Of a DNA stretch of 64,000 nt, positions 13,501-26,500 are shown one piece after another. Made by a program: the position numbers and the translations under genes. The notes under the pieces are model-generated. The model ran no database searches, had not been told where the DNA came from, and was given only the letters and a program-made list of their open reading frames with translations. The stretch's first letter is position 1. Each line of letters starts with the position of its first letter. Source of the stretch: Oryzias latipes (lineage: Eukaryota > Chordata > Actinopteri > Beloniformes > Adrianichthyidae); assembly GCF_002234675.1 (NCBI RefSeq), contig NC_019866.2, positions 5,313,307 through 5,377,306 on the forward strand, read 5' to 3'.

Positions 13501-16500
13501 CTCACTGCAGAAAAACAACATCTGTGAGACTGAATCCAGCTCTTAAATGTCCATTTCCTACTTGAAAGTTACAATATTAAGCTCTAAAATGAACATTGGG
13601 TTTTTAAAACCGATACAAAAGAGTTTGTGAGCCCACAAAACTCCTTGTTTGTGTTATTATCTCCAGATTCAAATGTGTGTCATTTCAATTCATATCGGGT
13701 GTTTTTAAAGGGGGGCGGGGGCTGCTTAGATGTGTGGAAAACACCATCTGTCCCTTGATGCCTCTGTCATCCCCCTCCCCACATGACCACTACCCTCAGA
13801 CACCACAAACCCCCTCCTCAAATAAACCCACAGTCTAATCTGTTTGTTGGAAACATTAATGAAAGTGCTGCTTCCTCTTAAGACCAGAATATGGTGAGAC
13901 CTCATATCACTCTCCAGTCTTCGAGTTTCACAACCCAGTTTAGAATAATCACTTTTAACTTGAGACAAAAAAATTATTATTATTTTTAAATAAATGATTT
14001 TTTCCGGACTTAGTCTTTCTGTTAACACTGAAGTTCGAACGTCGACAACTTCACCTAATACTGTTAAAAATACAGGCGAAATCAAAAAGAAGACAGAAAA
14101 TAGTCAAATCTCAAGAATTAACATTATTGGAAGTAAAACAAAGTGTTTTAGTTATTCTATATCTCTATATAAAGTTGAAAAAATAAGCACATATCTGTCC
14201 ATTTAGCGAATGACCCAATTTAGAACAATATTTCAGTCAAATTTTTTCCCTCATCTGAATGTTGGAATCTATTTGAACCTTTGCGATTTAAATCCTGCAG
14301 GAACAGGTGTTTTATGCTCCTAAAAACTGCAAATTAGAAGGAAAGGGTGTTTTTGTGAGGGCAGAATTAGTGTTTATAAGAAATTTTGAATTTAAAAAGT
14401 GGCATCAAAACCCATACATGTAAGTGCCACATTTTTTAAAATGTCGCAGCAGACATGCATGTCCTGCTTAAAGCAAAGACGCTGCATCCTTTAATCAGTT
14501 AATGGTTCAGTCCTAGACTTTCCAATTCAAAAACTTAAAAATGATCAGATTTTATTTTGAAATATCTCTTCATGCTAAACACTGAGGTGTCTCTCTGAAG
14601 ACTTTAAAGCCGCCAAGGCAATAAAGCACATTTGGTCTGATAAGGTTATCTGACTGATCCGTGGAAAGGAAGCATAACAAATTCAAAATACTATTTTTTG
14701 TAGGTTTTTTTAGGACACAGTATTTGGCAGTTAATAAATAATCCTCTGCTTAGCCAATGACGTGAAGTTACCTGGCTCTGCATCTTGCTCTGCTGTTTCA
14801 GGCGGAGGTTCTCTGGAGTGTCAGCCACACAGGTGAAATTTGTCTTGGGGTAGTGTCTGAAAGAAAAACAAAAGAAATCACAGGGAAAACAGCAGTGAAT
14901 ATAAATAGAGGGTAAACACACAGGCAGATGCCAGCTCTGCTCAGGCTCTCCCTACTTCTGTGAGGGAAAAAACCAGCATAAATCAAGAAGTGCAGCCTGT
15001 TGGCCTCGCTACTGAGGCAATTGTGATTCAAGGTGGTCCAGAGATGGAGTTAAGGGGCCCTGTAGACAAAAAGCAAGTCAGTACAAAACACAATGCTCTG
15101 TCAGTTAAAGCCAAGGTAGTCTGAAAAAGAGGAAGTGCAGGAAGGGGCTGTGGAGGGGTCGAGAGCCTCGGGATTCCAGAATTTGGAGGCGAGCCACAGC
15201 AGGTGCAGAAAAGAGAAGAAGAAGAATGTACGGTACTCTGCTGCATGTGGCTACAGGCCTGTGGAAGAAAAACAGCATGCAGCAGACACAGCAACAGCGA
15301 TCACACAGACAGTTGGAACTGTGAGTGACGTCATGGGCATGAAGGGGGGTCTCTTTCGTTTTACTTTATTGTGCTTAAAGTATCATCACACACCTCCTAG
15401 AGGAAAAGGGGAACAAGGTTTTCATGCAAAAAAAAATCTAGCAATCATCATGACTTGTAAAGCTATTACCAGTAAAAGCCAGTGGAGTTTTAAACTGAAG
15501 CCTTTGGAGCAGAAGCAGCCTCAAGTGCAAACAGCAGTGCTTGCCAGTAAGTTCAATGTGGTGCTTAAGGCAGCGAAAGCACATGACACAGGCCCTGTGG
15601 GAGAGCAGCTAACAGCTCTAATGGACTACAGCTCCCAGCTTGCCTCAAAGTTGGCCTTTCAAAAGCTTCCAGGCATCACCCATGCTTTTTTTTTTTAACC
15701 TATTTAGGCATACGTTTTATGCTTTCCAAGACAACAAGAGACTCAACAAAAGAACTGTAAAGCCGTGATGATACATTTTGGCTTTTGGGTGTGCATCCAT
15801 CTGTTAAGTCAGGTCTGTGTTCACCTTGGCCTATTTTGACCTCTACATTTAACCCTTTAACACCAGAGATTTCACCAGCGTCACCTAAATAGCACACCAT
15901 CTTTGACATACCGAAACTCTTCAACCATTTATGTTATCAATGTCAATAAGCCGATTCTGAAGCGGAGAAAAGCAGCTTTTCACATTAGCGTTTTGCCAAT
16001 ATGCAACACGCTGCTAATGTAGCATTGCATAACGGTGCAAAGCCCTTTCTCTGCAACAAAATCAGCTGATTTACGTTGATGACTAAAGTGATACATATTA
16101 ATGCAAGGCTGGCGTTCTCTGCTTCAGAATCTGCAGGAATTACGTTAATTGCATGACTGTAAATGAGAAATGGACTGACTGACCCCTCCCCCCCATGTTC
16201 AAAGTTGAAAGTATCAGCTGATCCCAAAAAGTCGAAATCCCATAGACTGTTTATTGAGAAATAAACATTATTCTGTCATTCTTTTAGTTAGTTGGAAATA
16301 CCATTCCTGATCTGCTTCTTTTTTTTTTTTTTACCTTCTTGCTAATCCAAATTTTTTTTCATGATCTTTTTTCTGCAATGCAAGTTATTCAGGTTATAGA
16401 CTGACCAATCAGATGCCTCAAGCATCTCACTTTGAACCATTGAAGCGTTTGATTAAAAGATTCCCCTGAGCACACTTTCAAGTGGTAGGGGTGTGGCCTT

Positions 16501-17526
16501 CCAAGAAGCTTACTTGTGATTAGCGAGAGTGGCTGTCATAGAAATGTCGTCTCAGATCAGCTCTACCAATCGGTGCTTACTGACGATTTCAGGTTCCAAA
16601 ATGGCACCTGAATTGACCATTTCATTTGAAGTAAGTCATTTTCTATGGGTGACATCACACTCACTCAGTCCGGTTCTCATATACAGTCAATGGTTCATCG
16701 CGTAAACGGTTAAGGAGTGATGGTAGTCAAAATAATGTCAACATAAGTTCCAGTATTAAAGGTTTACCTGACAGAAGTACCATCAGATATGGCGGTTGGT
16801 GAAGTTAGTGGACGAGGTTGGGAATCTTTATTGATACTATGCAAACGACATAACTATTTTAGGGGTAGGTCCTATGTGACAACCCATCTCCTAACGGGTA
16901 GGAGATGGGTTGTCACATAAACAGAGGTATATTTTCAGATAGTTTTTTACTCTCTTTGTATTTTCTGAACCAACAAATGATCCAATCACGTTTGTTCATT
17001 TTCATTAGGAGTATACTGTGAGCATTAGAAAATGAACACAGGGGGTGAGGAGAGTGGACATGCACAAAACTTCATCAAACCCAGAAGAAGCATGACTGTC
17101 AGTGGGGGTGAGGGGCCTGCTTATTGCACATGTGCGAGATCACACACACACACAAGCTTCCTACTGTGCATGGAGGGACGCCTGTTTGCATAGTGGAACC
17201 AGGAGACGCTTTGGTCCACTTCACACCTGGGACACCTGAAAAGGTTTTCATGAATCATTCAACAGGAATCAGCCATTCCGTAGCTTTAAAGATGGATTAA
17301 CCCCAAACAACAGAAGTCATCATTACATATAACAAAATCCCGTAAAATGTGCAAAAGCAGTGCCCAACATCATACCAACTGCAGCTGTTAAGCATGTGTT
17401 AACCCGTTGGCTCCTCTGAGACTCCAGGGGAAACTGAATTTTCCTGTTTGCTTATCTTTCCCTCTCAATCTCCCACAATTCTCCCACAGTTGTATTATCC
17501 AACAGAGGACGAGACTCAAGCCAGTG

Positions 17527-17567
<41 letters not shown>

Positions 17568-20500
17568 AGTGAAAGCAAATGCCTGCATCAGTTATTAAGG
17601 TCAAACATCGTAGAGTAACAATAAAGCAGTTAGCCAACAGGATAACTGTGCACAACATGGCTTACATTCCATCTCCAGAAGTAGGCGACTCTCTTATGTC
17701 GTTTACTCGTCGGAGGATTGATTTCAACAAACAGAAGTCGCCATAATAAACAACCTGTGAAGGACTTTGCTCCGATGCTGAGGCGATGTGTACAGGAGAT
17801 TGTTCATCCCTGAGTGGCAAACACTAAAAACTAATGGGCCATGAAGACCCACCGCTAACCAGAAAACAGCGTATTTGATTCGATACACGTTATGTGCCAA
17901 GCCTGAAGGAACACAACAGTCTGGATCCTCCTTGAAAAGAAAACGTTCATTTGAATCAACATCATGAGACTCCATCATGGTAACCTATTGGTTTGCAGAG
18001 GTAGTTTATTTTTTTTGTACTTTAAGCCTTAGTCACATACACTGTATGTATTGAACTACAATCTGTGACTTTGACGAGTCAGTAATGCCGTTCAGGTCAA
18101 ACGCACCCAGAGAATAAACCAGTTCTTAGTCAAAGGAGGAAGCAGAACAGTTCTAAGAGCTCATCATAAATGCACAATTTCCATAGAAATGCTCATATTT
18201 ACAATACATATAAACTACATATGCAAAACAGCCGTTTAAATGCTTTTTTAAAGTGTAATTTATTTTTGAAACAAGTATAATCTCTTTTTGGTAAAAGGAA
18301 AAGGTGAAGAAAATATGAAAAAGGTTAAAGGTGTGGCACTTACGACGGAGTATTAGGGCCACAAAAAAAAAAAAAAAAAATTAGAGCCACCAAAAAAAAA
18401 AAAAAAAGTAAAATTACGAGATTTTATCTCGTAAATTTAGGAGATAAAAACTCGTAAATTTAGGAGAAAAAAACTCGTAATTTTAGGAGATTACAGTGGA
18501 AGTGAGCATGCAGAGCAGCAGGTGAACGCCGTGCAGCCGCAGAGAAGACCGACTAAACTTTGTTGAACAGGTGAGCTGAATGTTTATTGATAACGTTCCA
18601 AATGTCTGGAAGGTCATTTGTTTGATTTACGATTCATTAAAGTTTTATTTATTGATGGTTGGTTTGCAGGATCTCTGCAGTCCGATGAAGCCGTCGTCTG
18701 TGTCCCTGCAGCTGTTCGCTTGAATCCTTTCTTCCTCCACCAAAGACAAGACTCTACGTCTGTGTGACGCTTCCGTCACACAAAAGGAGGAGCACTTTTT
18801 TTTGGCATTTTCAACGTTCCAAAGCTAATATAAAACACTATTTTCATTCCTCTTTATTGTTTTATGCTGAAACGGGACATTTAATCTGCAGGAAGGGGCG
18901 TTTGTAACACTGTTTACTTCCGCATTGGTTTTGGGATGACAGGTTCATGACGTAATGAGACAAATGAACTTCAGGATATGTGAATGAAAAGGAGAATAAA
19001 GGCTGCAGCGATTGTCTACACCCAAACGTGTCTCTGAGCTCCTTATTTTACATATTAAACTCCGCTTTACTGACACTGAACCCCGGAAAGACTGCTACAC
19101 GGAAAATAATCTGATTTTGAGTCGCCAAAAGGTTCAGAATCTCTTTGTTTTAAACCTATAATAATCCGGAAGTGAAGCTTCACAAAAGGCTCCACATACT
19201 TCATCTTCAAGCTAGGTTCCGATAAACGGACAACTTCTGTGTTTTTTCCTTAATCTACGACTTTTTTCTCGTACATTTATGAGATTTTAAGTCGTAAATT
19301 TATGAGATTTTAAGTCGTAAATTTATGAGATAAAAAGTCGTAAATTTACGAGTTTTTATCTCCTAAATTTACGAGATAAAATCTCGTAATTTTACTTTTT
19401 TTTTTTTTTTTGGTGGCTCTAATTTTTTTTTTTTTTGGTGGCCCTAATACTCCGTCGTAGGCGCTATTAGTCACCTTGAATTAGGAAAAAAATCTCTTTA
19501 AAAATGCATTATCATCTCATCTATTGCACAAATAAATTAAAATTTAAAGCAGATTATTCATTTATTATTGTAAGCCACAAGCTTTAAATGTCCTATTATT
19601 GAAATGTCCACCCCAGTATAGTTTAAATTTCTGGGCTTTTCAAAAACAACATTTCATCAGTGTTTAAATATTGGCAAGTAGTTTGGCAGCGATATCCAAC
19701 CATACCAAGAGTCTATTACATGAAAAAGAATTTCATAATATTTCTATTTAGCTCGTGTTCCTTTCTGCCAGGTGTTTGGTTCTGTGCATTCTGGGTCATG
19801 TTTAAACCCCAGGCAGAGATGAATTATTAAATCAAACAACCTATTGATATAATAGGCTGTTCACAACCGTCAATGGGATCTTCTCTGCTCAGCTTTAACA
19901 TCCATGTTGACAGAAATGGCTGTAAGTTCTTACAAAAGAGACGTTTTCTCAGGAATAGTGACTCAGAGTCTAAAAGGAAACTGATGAATAAAATGAGGAA
20001 AAGAAAAGAAGCTTCTGAATTTCCTTTCCTCGTTAGTTCATCTGTAGTGAACTAACAAGCTTTCAAATGCAGAAACCCGCAATTAAATCAGCAACTTTAT
20101 GAGAACAGTTGGCTATTAATTATTGACTGAGACTCTGACCCAGCAGTTAAATATTTATGCCTAATTCAAACATGCGGGCACAGTTCTTTAATTTCTTCTA
20201 ATGCAATAAACTGAAAGAAAAAGTGTGACGTGTTGACGTGCCGTTAAATCAGTCCTGAAAAAGGCAAAAGTCCCCATACGAAAGACAAACACGCGTCAAC
20301 TTCTACTCACTTTAGTTCCCACTAAAACCCAAAACGAAAACGCTATCAGCAGTTCAGAAAACAAGCTTGTCAGAACTGGAAGCCTTCTCTCCGCTCCACC
20401 TCTCAAGCTCAGATGAAGAAAATCATTACAAATATTTGGGGGGTTCCAGGGAAGCCTGGTGAGCGTTCTGTATGCGAGTGTGTCCTGAAGCATGAGTGGA

Positions 20501-23500
20501 CATGCTGGCAGTTTTCTGTGTCCACATTTGTCACTGTAGAGGAACTTGAAGAATTTCCTTTGTTGATATCCATTCCCCACACCAAGGAGGGGAGGGGGAA
20601 CATTCCCACACAACCCATAGGCCTTTTCTCTTAGGGGGGAGATTAAATAGTTACAGATAAACAGCACAGAGGAAGAGAAAGGGGCCGTAGCAGGGTTGAA
20701 ACAGTCCTATTTCATGCTGTGCGCAGATGAAAGACTGCTGTCAGCGTCTTCAGAACCCTGTGAATGTAAAACGTGCTCCACGACACACAAAGATGACTTT
20801 AGGGACAACTCACGCATTGCAGTATGGTCTCTTCTCGAAGCCTTTGTAATTCTTCATGTTTAGAGTCATTTTGCAGACCTCGCAGCTGAAGCATCCTTTA
20901 TGCCAGTACTGTCAAAAAAAAAGAAAAAACAGAACACACAACACATGAGACATTGGGAGATTTCTTGTTGCCCTACTTTGTCAGAGGGAAAGCCAGCATT
21001 CCAAACGCCAACATGGAGATGAAAGCTAATTGAATGATTAAGGCCAGAACCATGTTGTACTCCCTGAGGTTTCACAAGGACAGGATCTGGGTAAACATGT
21101 TGGGATGGTATGAAACCATACTGAAGCAGTGGAAGCCCCTAAGCTCATCATTTTACTACAATCTATAGGAAGACTAAGGGAGCTGCAGTTTTACAGGCGG
21201 TAATGAGCTCTCAAGCTACGCACTGATTCTTTTATTGTCTAAACTTTGGAGATGCTGCACATGTACACACCTTTATTATTAACCAATCCATTCAGGCGTT
21301 TCTTTGTTTATTGAAACTGGCCCGGGTGAGTGTGATGTCACCCATAGAAAATGGCTTACCGGTACTTCTGGGTCCGGTGATCTAAAGTAAATTTAAAATT
21401 GCCCATTTTTACGCAATAAGGACATCGCCATGTTGGAGCCAGTTCTTTGTCTGAGCAGGTCTGAGTCATCGTTCCTATGGTAACCACTCGCACCAATCAG
21501 GAGTGAGCTAGTTGGAATTCCACACTTCCACCACTTGAAAATAGTGGGCTACATGAAATCAGTCAGACGTTATGAATGTTTAATGTGAGAACACATTGAG
21601 GCATCCGATTGGCCAGTTTATAACTTGAATAGCTTGCACTACAAAATATATATGACAACAAAATTCGGATTAGCAAAAAGATGTAAAAAAAAATATAACA
21701 GAGCAATAATAGTTGTTCTGAAAATTAGAATGACTGAGTAATAGCTGTTAATTTCTTAATAGAAGCCTATGGGATGTTGGCTTCTTGGAATCGGCGCATA
21801 CTTCATGTTTGGGGAGGAGTCACTCAGACCATTTCCATTATACAGTCAATAGGATGAACCAATAGAGGCCATGTCTGAATTCAATTACATTTCTCCATCA
21901 TCAGAAAGACTATATAGGGCAGAAATATCCAGTGCCTTGAATTTCAATGCAATTCGGGCAAATTACGTCACCCATTCGCTGATCTAAAAACCTAATAAAA
22001 CGACAAATTTGATAACTTTATTTATGAATCTACTGTGTTCTGATGATGAAAACTTGGATTATTTATAAAAACGAATTTACATAATTTATTTCAAATGACA
22101 AATCATTTAAATGCAATGCATTGTGGTCTGTATTCTACAATCTAGCTAGTATGGATCCACACTAGTTTTTGGAGAGACTTCTGGGAAATTTTCAGGGCAC
22201 TGGACTTTGGAATTGTAGATTCTAACAACCCGAAAAAAAAGGCGAACACCCTATATAGTGCAGTAAGTGGTGAGGGAATTTGACACAACCAGAGTGAATT
22301 AGCATGGAGGGAAGGTAGTATGCAGTAGAGGGTGGATTGAGAAAGAGGAAACCCCAGAGAAGGAAGAAATGATCTGGTTCATTCTGCTATCATCAACGGA
22401 AAGGAGGGAGGAGTACAAAGACAGAGAGAGGAGACAGCCTTGGGATAAAAGAAAGACTGTCCTTATTAACATGGTCCAGGGCAATATACCAGCTCCCTAT
22501 TTACACACCAACTGTGTAACTTTAAATTACCCACACAGGAAACGCTAATTTACACAAAAACATCTAACGAAGAGTGAAAGAAAAGAACATATTCTGATGT
22601 TTTTCCCATGAAAACAAGCACATGGCAAATTTGGATCTAGAGGTTTTTTTCTCAGACCGGAATACAGGAATGATTCACATGAAAATCCATCATTTCCTTG
22701 CATGCAGATAACTGCCAAAAGTTTTTAGCATCTGCAAAAGCTGCAGATGGGCTGCAAAGACAATTATGGCTGAGCTCAATATGGGATCAGGAAAAAACAC
22801 AGACATTATCAGCTAATCTAAAATGTGGCTTCAGGCTGGTCCTAAGAACAACCTTCTTTGTTCTTTCTGAATGCACAGACCACCCAGGTTGGTATGCACT
22901 GACAGCAAATGTGTGTGTGCGTTTATAGCTCCAAGCAGCATCATTCTGAAGCACACAAAGAGAATGTTTTACTGTGGAAACGTGGCTTCAGTTGGAGCCT
23001 CAGATGCAGATGGACACCTTTTTCTTTGGACAGATTTCTCAACAGCTTTACCTGCTCTGCAATATGTGTGAAATATTGTTTTTTAACAGCTGCTGGTAAA
23101 TTTATTCCATTCGAATGAAACATAGTTAAGCTAGTTTAAATATTTATCCCAGTTTAAATTACAAATTAACACAGAAGGGAAAAGGTGAGGTTGCCTCATC
23201 TATGAACCAAAGCATGGACTTTGAAATTTGACTTGTCTATAGCAAATATTGAACTTCTCAAAAGAACAACTCTGGTCAAGGATTTTAGTTGGAAAACTTT
23301 ATATACACTTCATTTTTAAGGCCTAACCCAAATGTCAACAGGACATCTTTCTAAACCTATCTCAAGTTCTCAGATGACAGGTAACAGCTGTCCTGCATTG
23401 GCTGTTGCAACAGAACTTTCTTAAGGACTGAGAAACCTAACAAGGGTCATCAATTGCACTCTAGACATAGTAAGATGTATTTAATAAGTCAAGACTTAAA

Positions 23501-26500
23501 GTTGGTTAGATGCCACAAGAACACAATGTCAGGAATCACAAGATTAAATTTTAGTCAAAGCTACGGGACTAATGAGGCACCAATTAGTCAAAGTTCTCCT
23601 TCTAGACTAAAGGTGTCAAAACCCAGTTCTTAGGGGTCAGCATCTTGTTTGTATTTAGACATTGCTAAGAAAATGAGTGAGTGATTTCCTGGAATAAATG
23701 TGCTTATCCAATGAGAGGTAGAAGGGATAATAAAAAAAAGAATCACCGTCTAACACTGTGACAGGACAATCTACATGATGGCTTAACAATTTGTGCTTGC
23801 TCAACCATATATTCAAAAGATCGTTTTTACCTGTCGAAAAATACTCTAAAGAAAACCTGTAACATATAAATCTAGGTAAAATAACCAAAGTTTGGAGTTT
23901 AGTCTCAGTCACAATGTCATGTCCTCCAAAATAATTTATGTACCAAAGAGATGGTTCAGAAATGCAACCTAATTTAGATAAAGAAAAGTTGAATCGATCA
24001 TATTACATAGATCATAAAGTAACCACTAATTTAAAACAGTGGATTTATCTAATCAATCAATCTAATTTTCATTTTATATTAATTGTTTTATTTTATCTGC
24101 TTTCATTTAGTTTTTAGAGCAAGAAACTAGGAATTTATTATGAAAAGTTCCACTTTTGTTCATTTTTTAATCACTGGTTGTGTGAAAAATTGTTATTCAA
24201 ACCAAATACAATTATATTTGGTATTTAATTGGATAAATACCTCTGCACCACCATAATAAGGAGTTATAGAGTTATGATGGAGATAGAGCGGTCGACCTTT
24301 GGAAGATCGCAGGCTTGGTTCCCGTCTGGCCTGTCCATGTGTCGAACTGTCTTTGGGCAAGACACTTGTGGTTATAGGTTGGTGCCAGTGTAAGGCAGCG
24401 GAGCCGCCATCAATGTGTGAATGTGTGAATGTGTGTATATTGAACAAGATAGTAACTGTAAAGTGCTTTAGGGCATTAAAGGAAAGTAGAAAAGCGCCAA
24501 GTATACATCATTTGCCATTCGATAGGGGTGTAACATTGAATCGACTCATTTCTTATCATCCAACCAGATCAGTATATCGAAAAACTGACAATTGAAAAAC
24601 TTTCAATCGAATCAACCTTACCATTATAAAATTGTTTCAAAATGAAATAAATCGACTGCAGTACAGTGTGTTTATTTGACTAAAAGATCAAAATAACTAA
24701 CACACAAGTGATGGCAGCAAAAACTGATCTGTTCTCTCTGTAATGTTCTGTTTGGACTCTTTGGATGTGAAAAAAACAACAGCAGGCTGAACTTAATGAA
24801 ACTAAAATGTGAATGGATTTGCCATTACTTCTTGTTTACTCATTTGTTTGTGCACGTATTTAATTTAACTTGATCATCTTGCAAGAATTACATGGAATCT
24901 GGAAAACTTCACCTGCACTGTTCAGTACCAGGTATTTATCTCTGAGTCACACTGGTTGAAGTTTTGGCTAAAGATGACCTGGATCCATTTTAGGTCAATA
25001 AATCAGATCGTTCAAAATGAACCAATGCACACTATGAATGATATTGGAAACCATAAATTATGATATGTATTCAACCATTGTTGAAATGAGTTGTTACACC
25101 CCTACCAGTTATATATTGAAGTTAAAAAATATATAAAAATTAAATCAAAATCAACTTAATTAAGTATTTTGGCAGTGATACTCAGCTTAAAGTTAAAAGC
25201 TAAAGCATAGAAAACTGAAAATGTTTTAAATCTAAATTTCATGCTTTCATTTCAACCCTTCACTAGAGCACTGCTGTTTGGAGTGGTGGACAGCCCACGT
25301 CTTTCATTTGGTAAACAGATATTGATGGTAGACGGTCGAATAACAGGAAAGAAAAGTGAAATTATTTACAAACTTAAGCTGAGTTTGAATAACATAAAAG
25401 GAAAAAGAAGGAAAACGAGACTCACACCCACGATAAACTAACCTCATCTACATGGTAGCGATATCAAGTTCTTCTGGTCTTTCATGTTATATTAAAAGGT
25501 TTTTTTTCTTTTGCTAGACAAAGGAAACAGCAGATAATGACGCATCATAGCAGCAGCAAAACCTGACAAACTGCAAACAGCTGTTGAAATACGTTAAGGT
25601 GAAGAAAACATTTATGCTGGTTTGGTCTGATAAAAAAACACTTACCAAATGCAAATTAAACATTGCTAGTATGAGAAGGTGGAAACCCACAGGTGAGGAG
25701 AGCTCTGATACAGCAGATAAATATAAAATTAATCAACTGGAGTGTAATTATTTGAAAAACCTTTATCAAGCCACGTAAATCAGTCAGACAGCCCTTTTAC
25801 AAAACAAAACAGATGATTGTTTTTTCATCTGTGCGACAAAAATGGTTTGTCCTGCTGTGTCAGGCCATGGTTTGGTTTCCATGACACCTATTTGCCAAAG
25901 CAAAAGGTCAGCATTTTCCAAAAAATCAAATTAAATTTGTCATGATCTCACACTTAAGATGAAAAGTGTCTACATCAAACACCTTCATCCTCATCCAGGC
26001 TGTTAATTTAGAAATAAAACACTGCATTACATGCAGACTTTCATAATAATTTCTAATTTCGGGAGAACTGGAATTGTGAGCATCAATGCAGAATCCAATA
26101 GTCAGCTGGAAAACGAGGTCACTGCAGAGATGGAGCTCCAGACACGAAACACTCAAAGAGAAGCAGCTCCGTCTCCCTGAATCAGCGCAGCTCAAGGGCA
26201 CATGTATGAGTGTGTGAGTGTTAGCGGTGCATCTCTATAAGCATGTTGCACTGTATGTAGGTTAAAGGTCTGTCAGTGATGTCTGTGCGTGAGAAAAGAT
26301 ACTCAGTTCTAATGAAAGTTCTCAAGAACACCAAAAATGGAATGGAAGGAAAATTAAGGAAAATATAAGCACAGAACAAAGGGTCAGAAATAGTCTATTC
26401 TAAAAATAGAATAGACATTAATACCCATTTCAGTATCATATAAAATTGAGAAGATATTGTATCCACAGGTATTTAATTTGATCCCATGTTTCCTTAACTC

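Noticed and set aside
15135-15698. 187-codon plus-strand ORF in lasp1 intron 2
   Set aside because: It lacks an ATG at its start and shows no domain, promoter or poly(A) context. It is most likely a chance open stretch.
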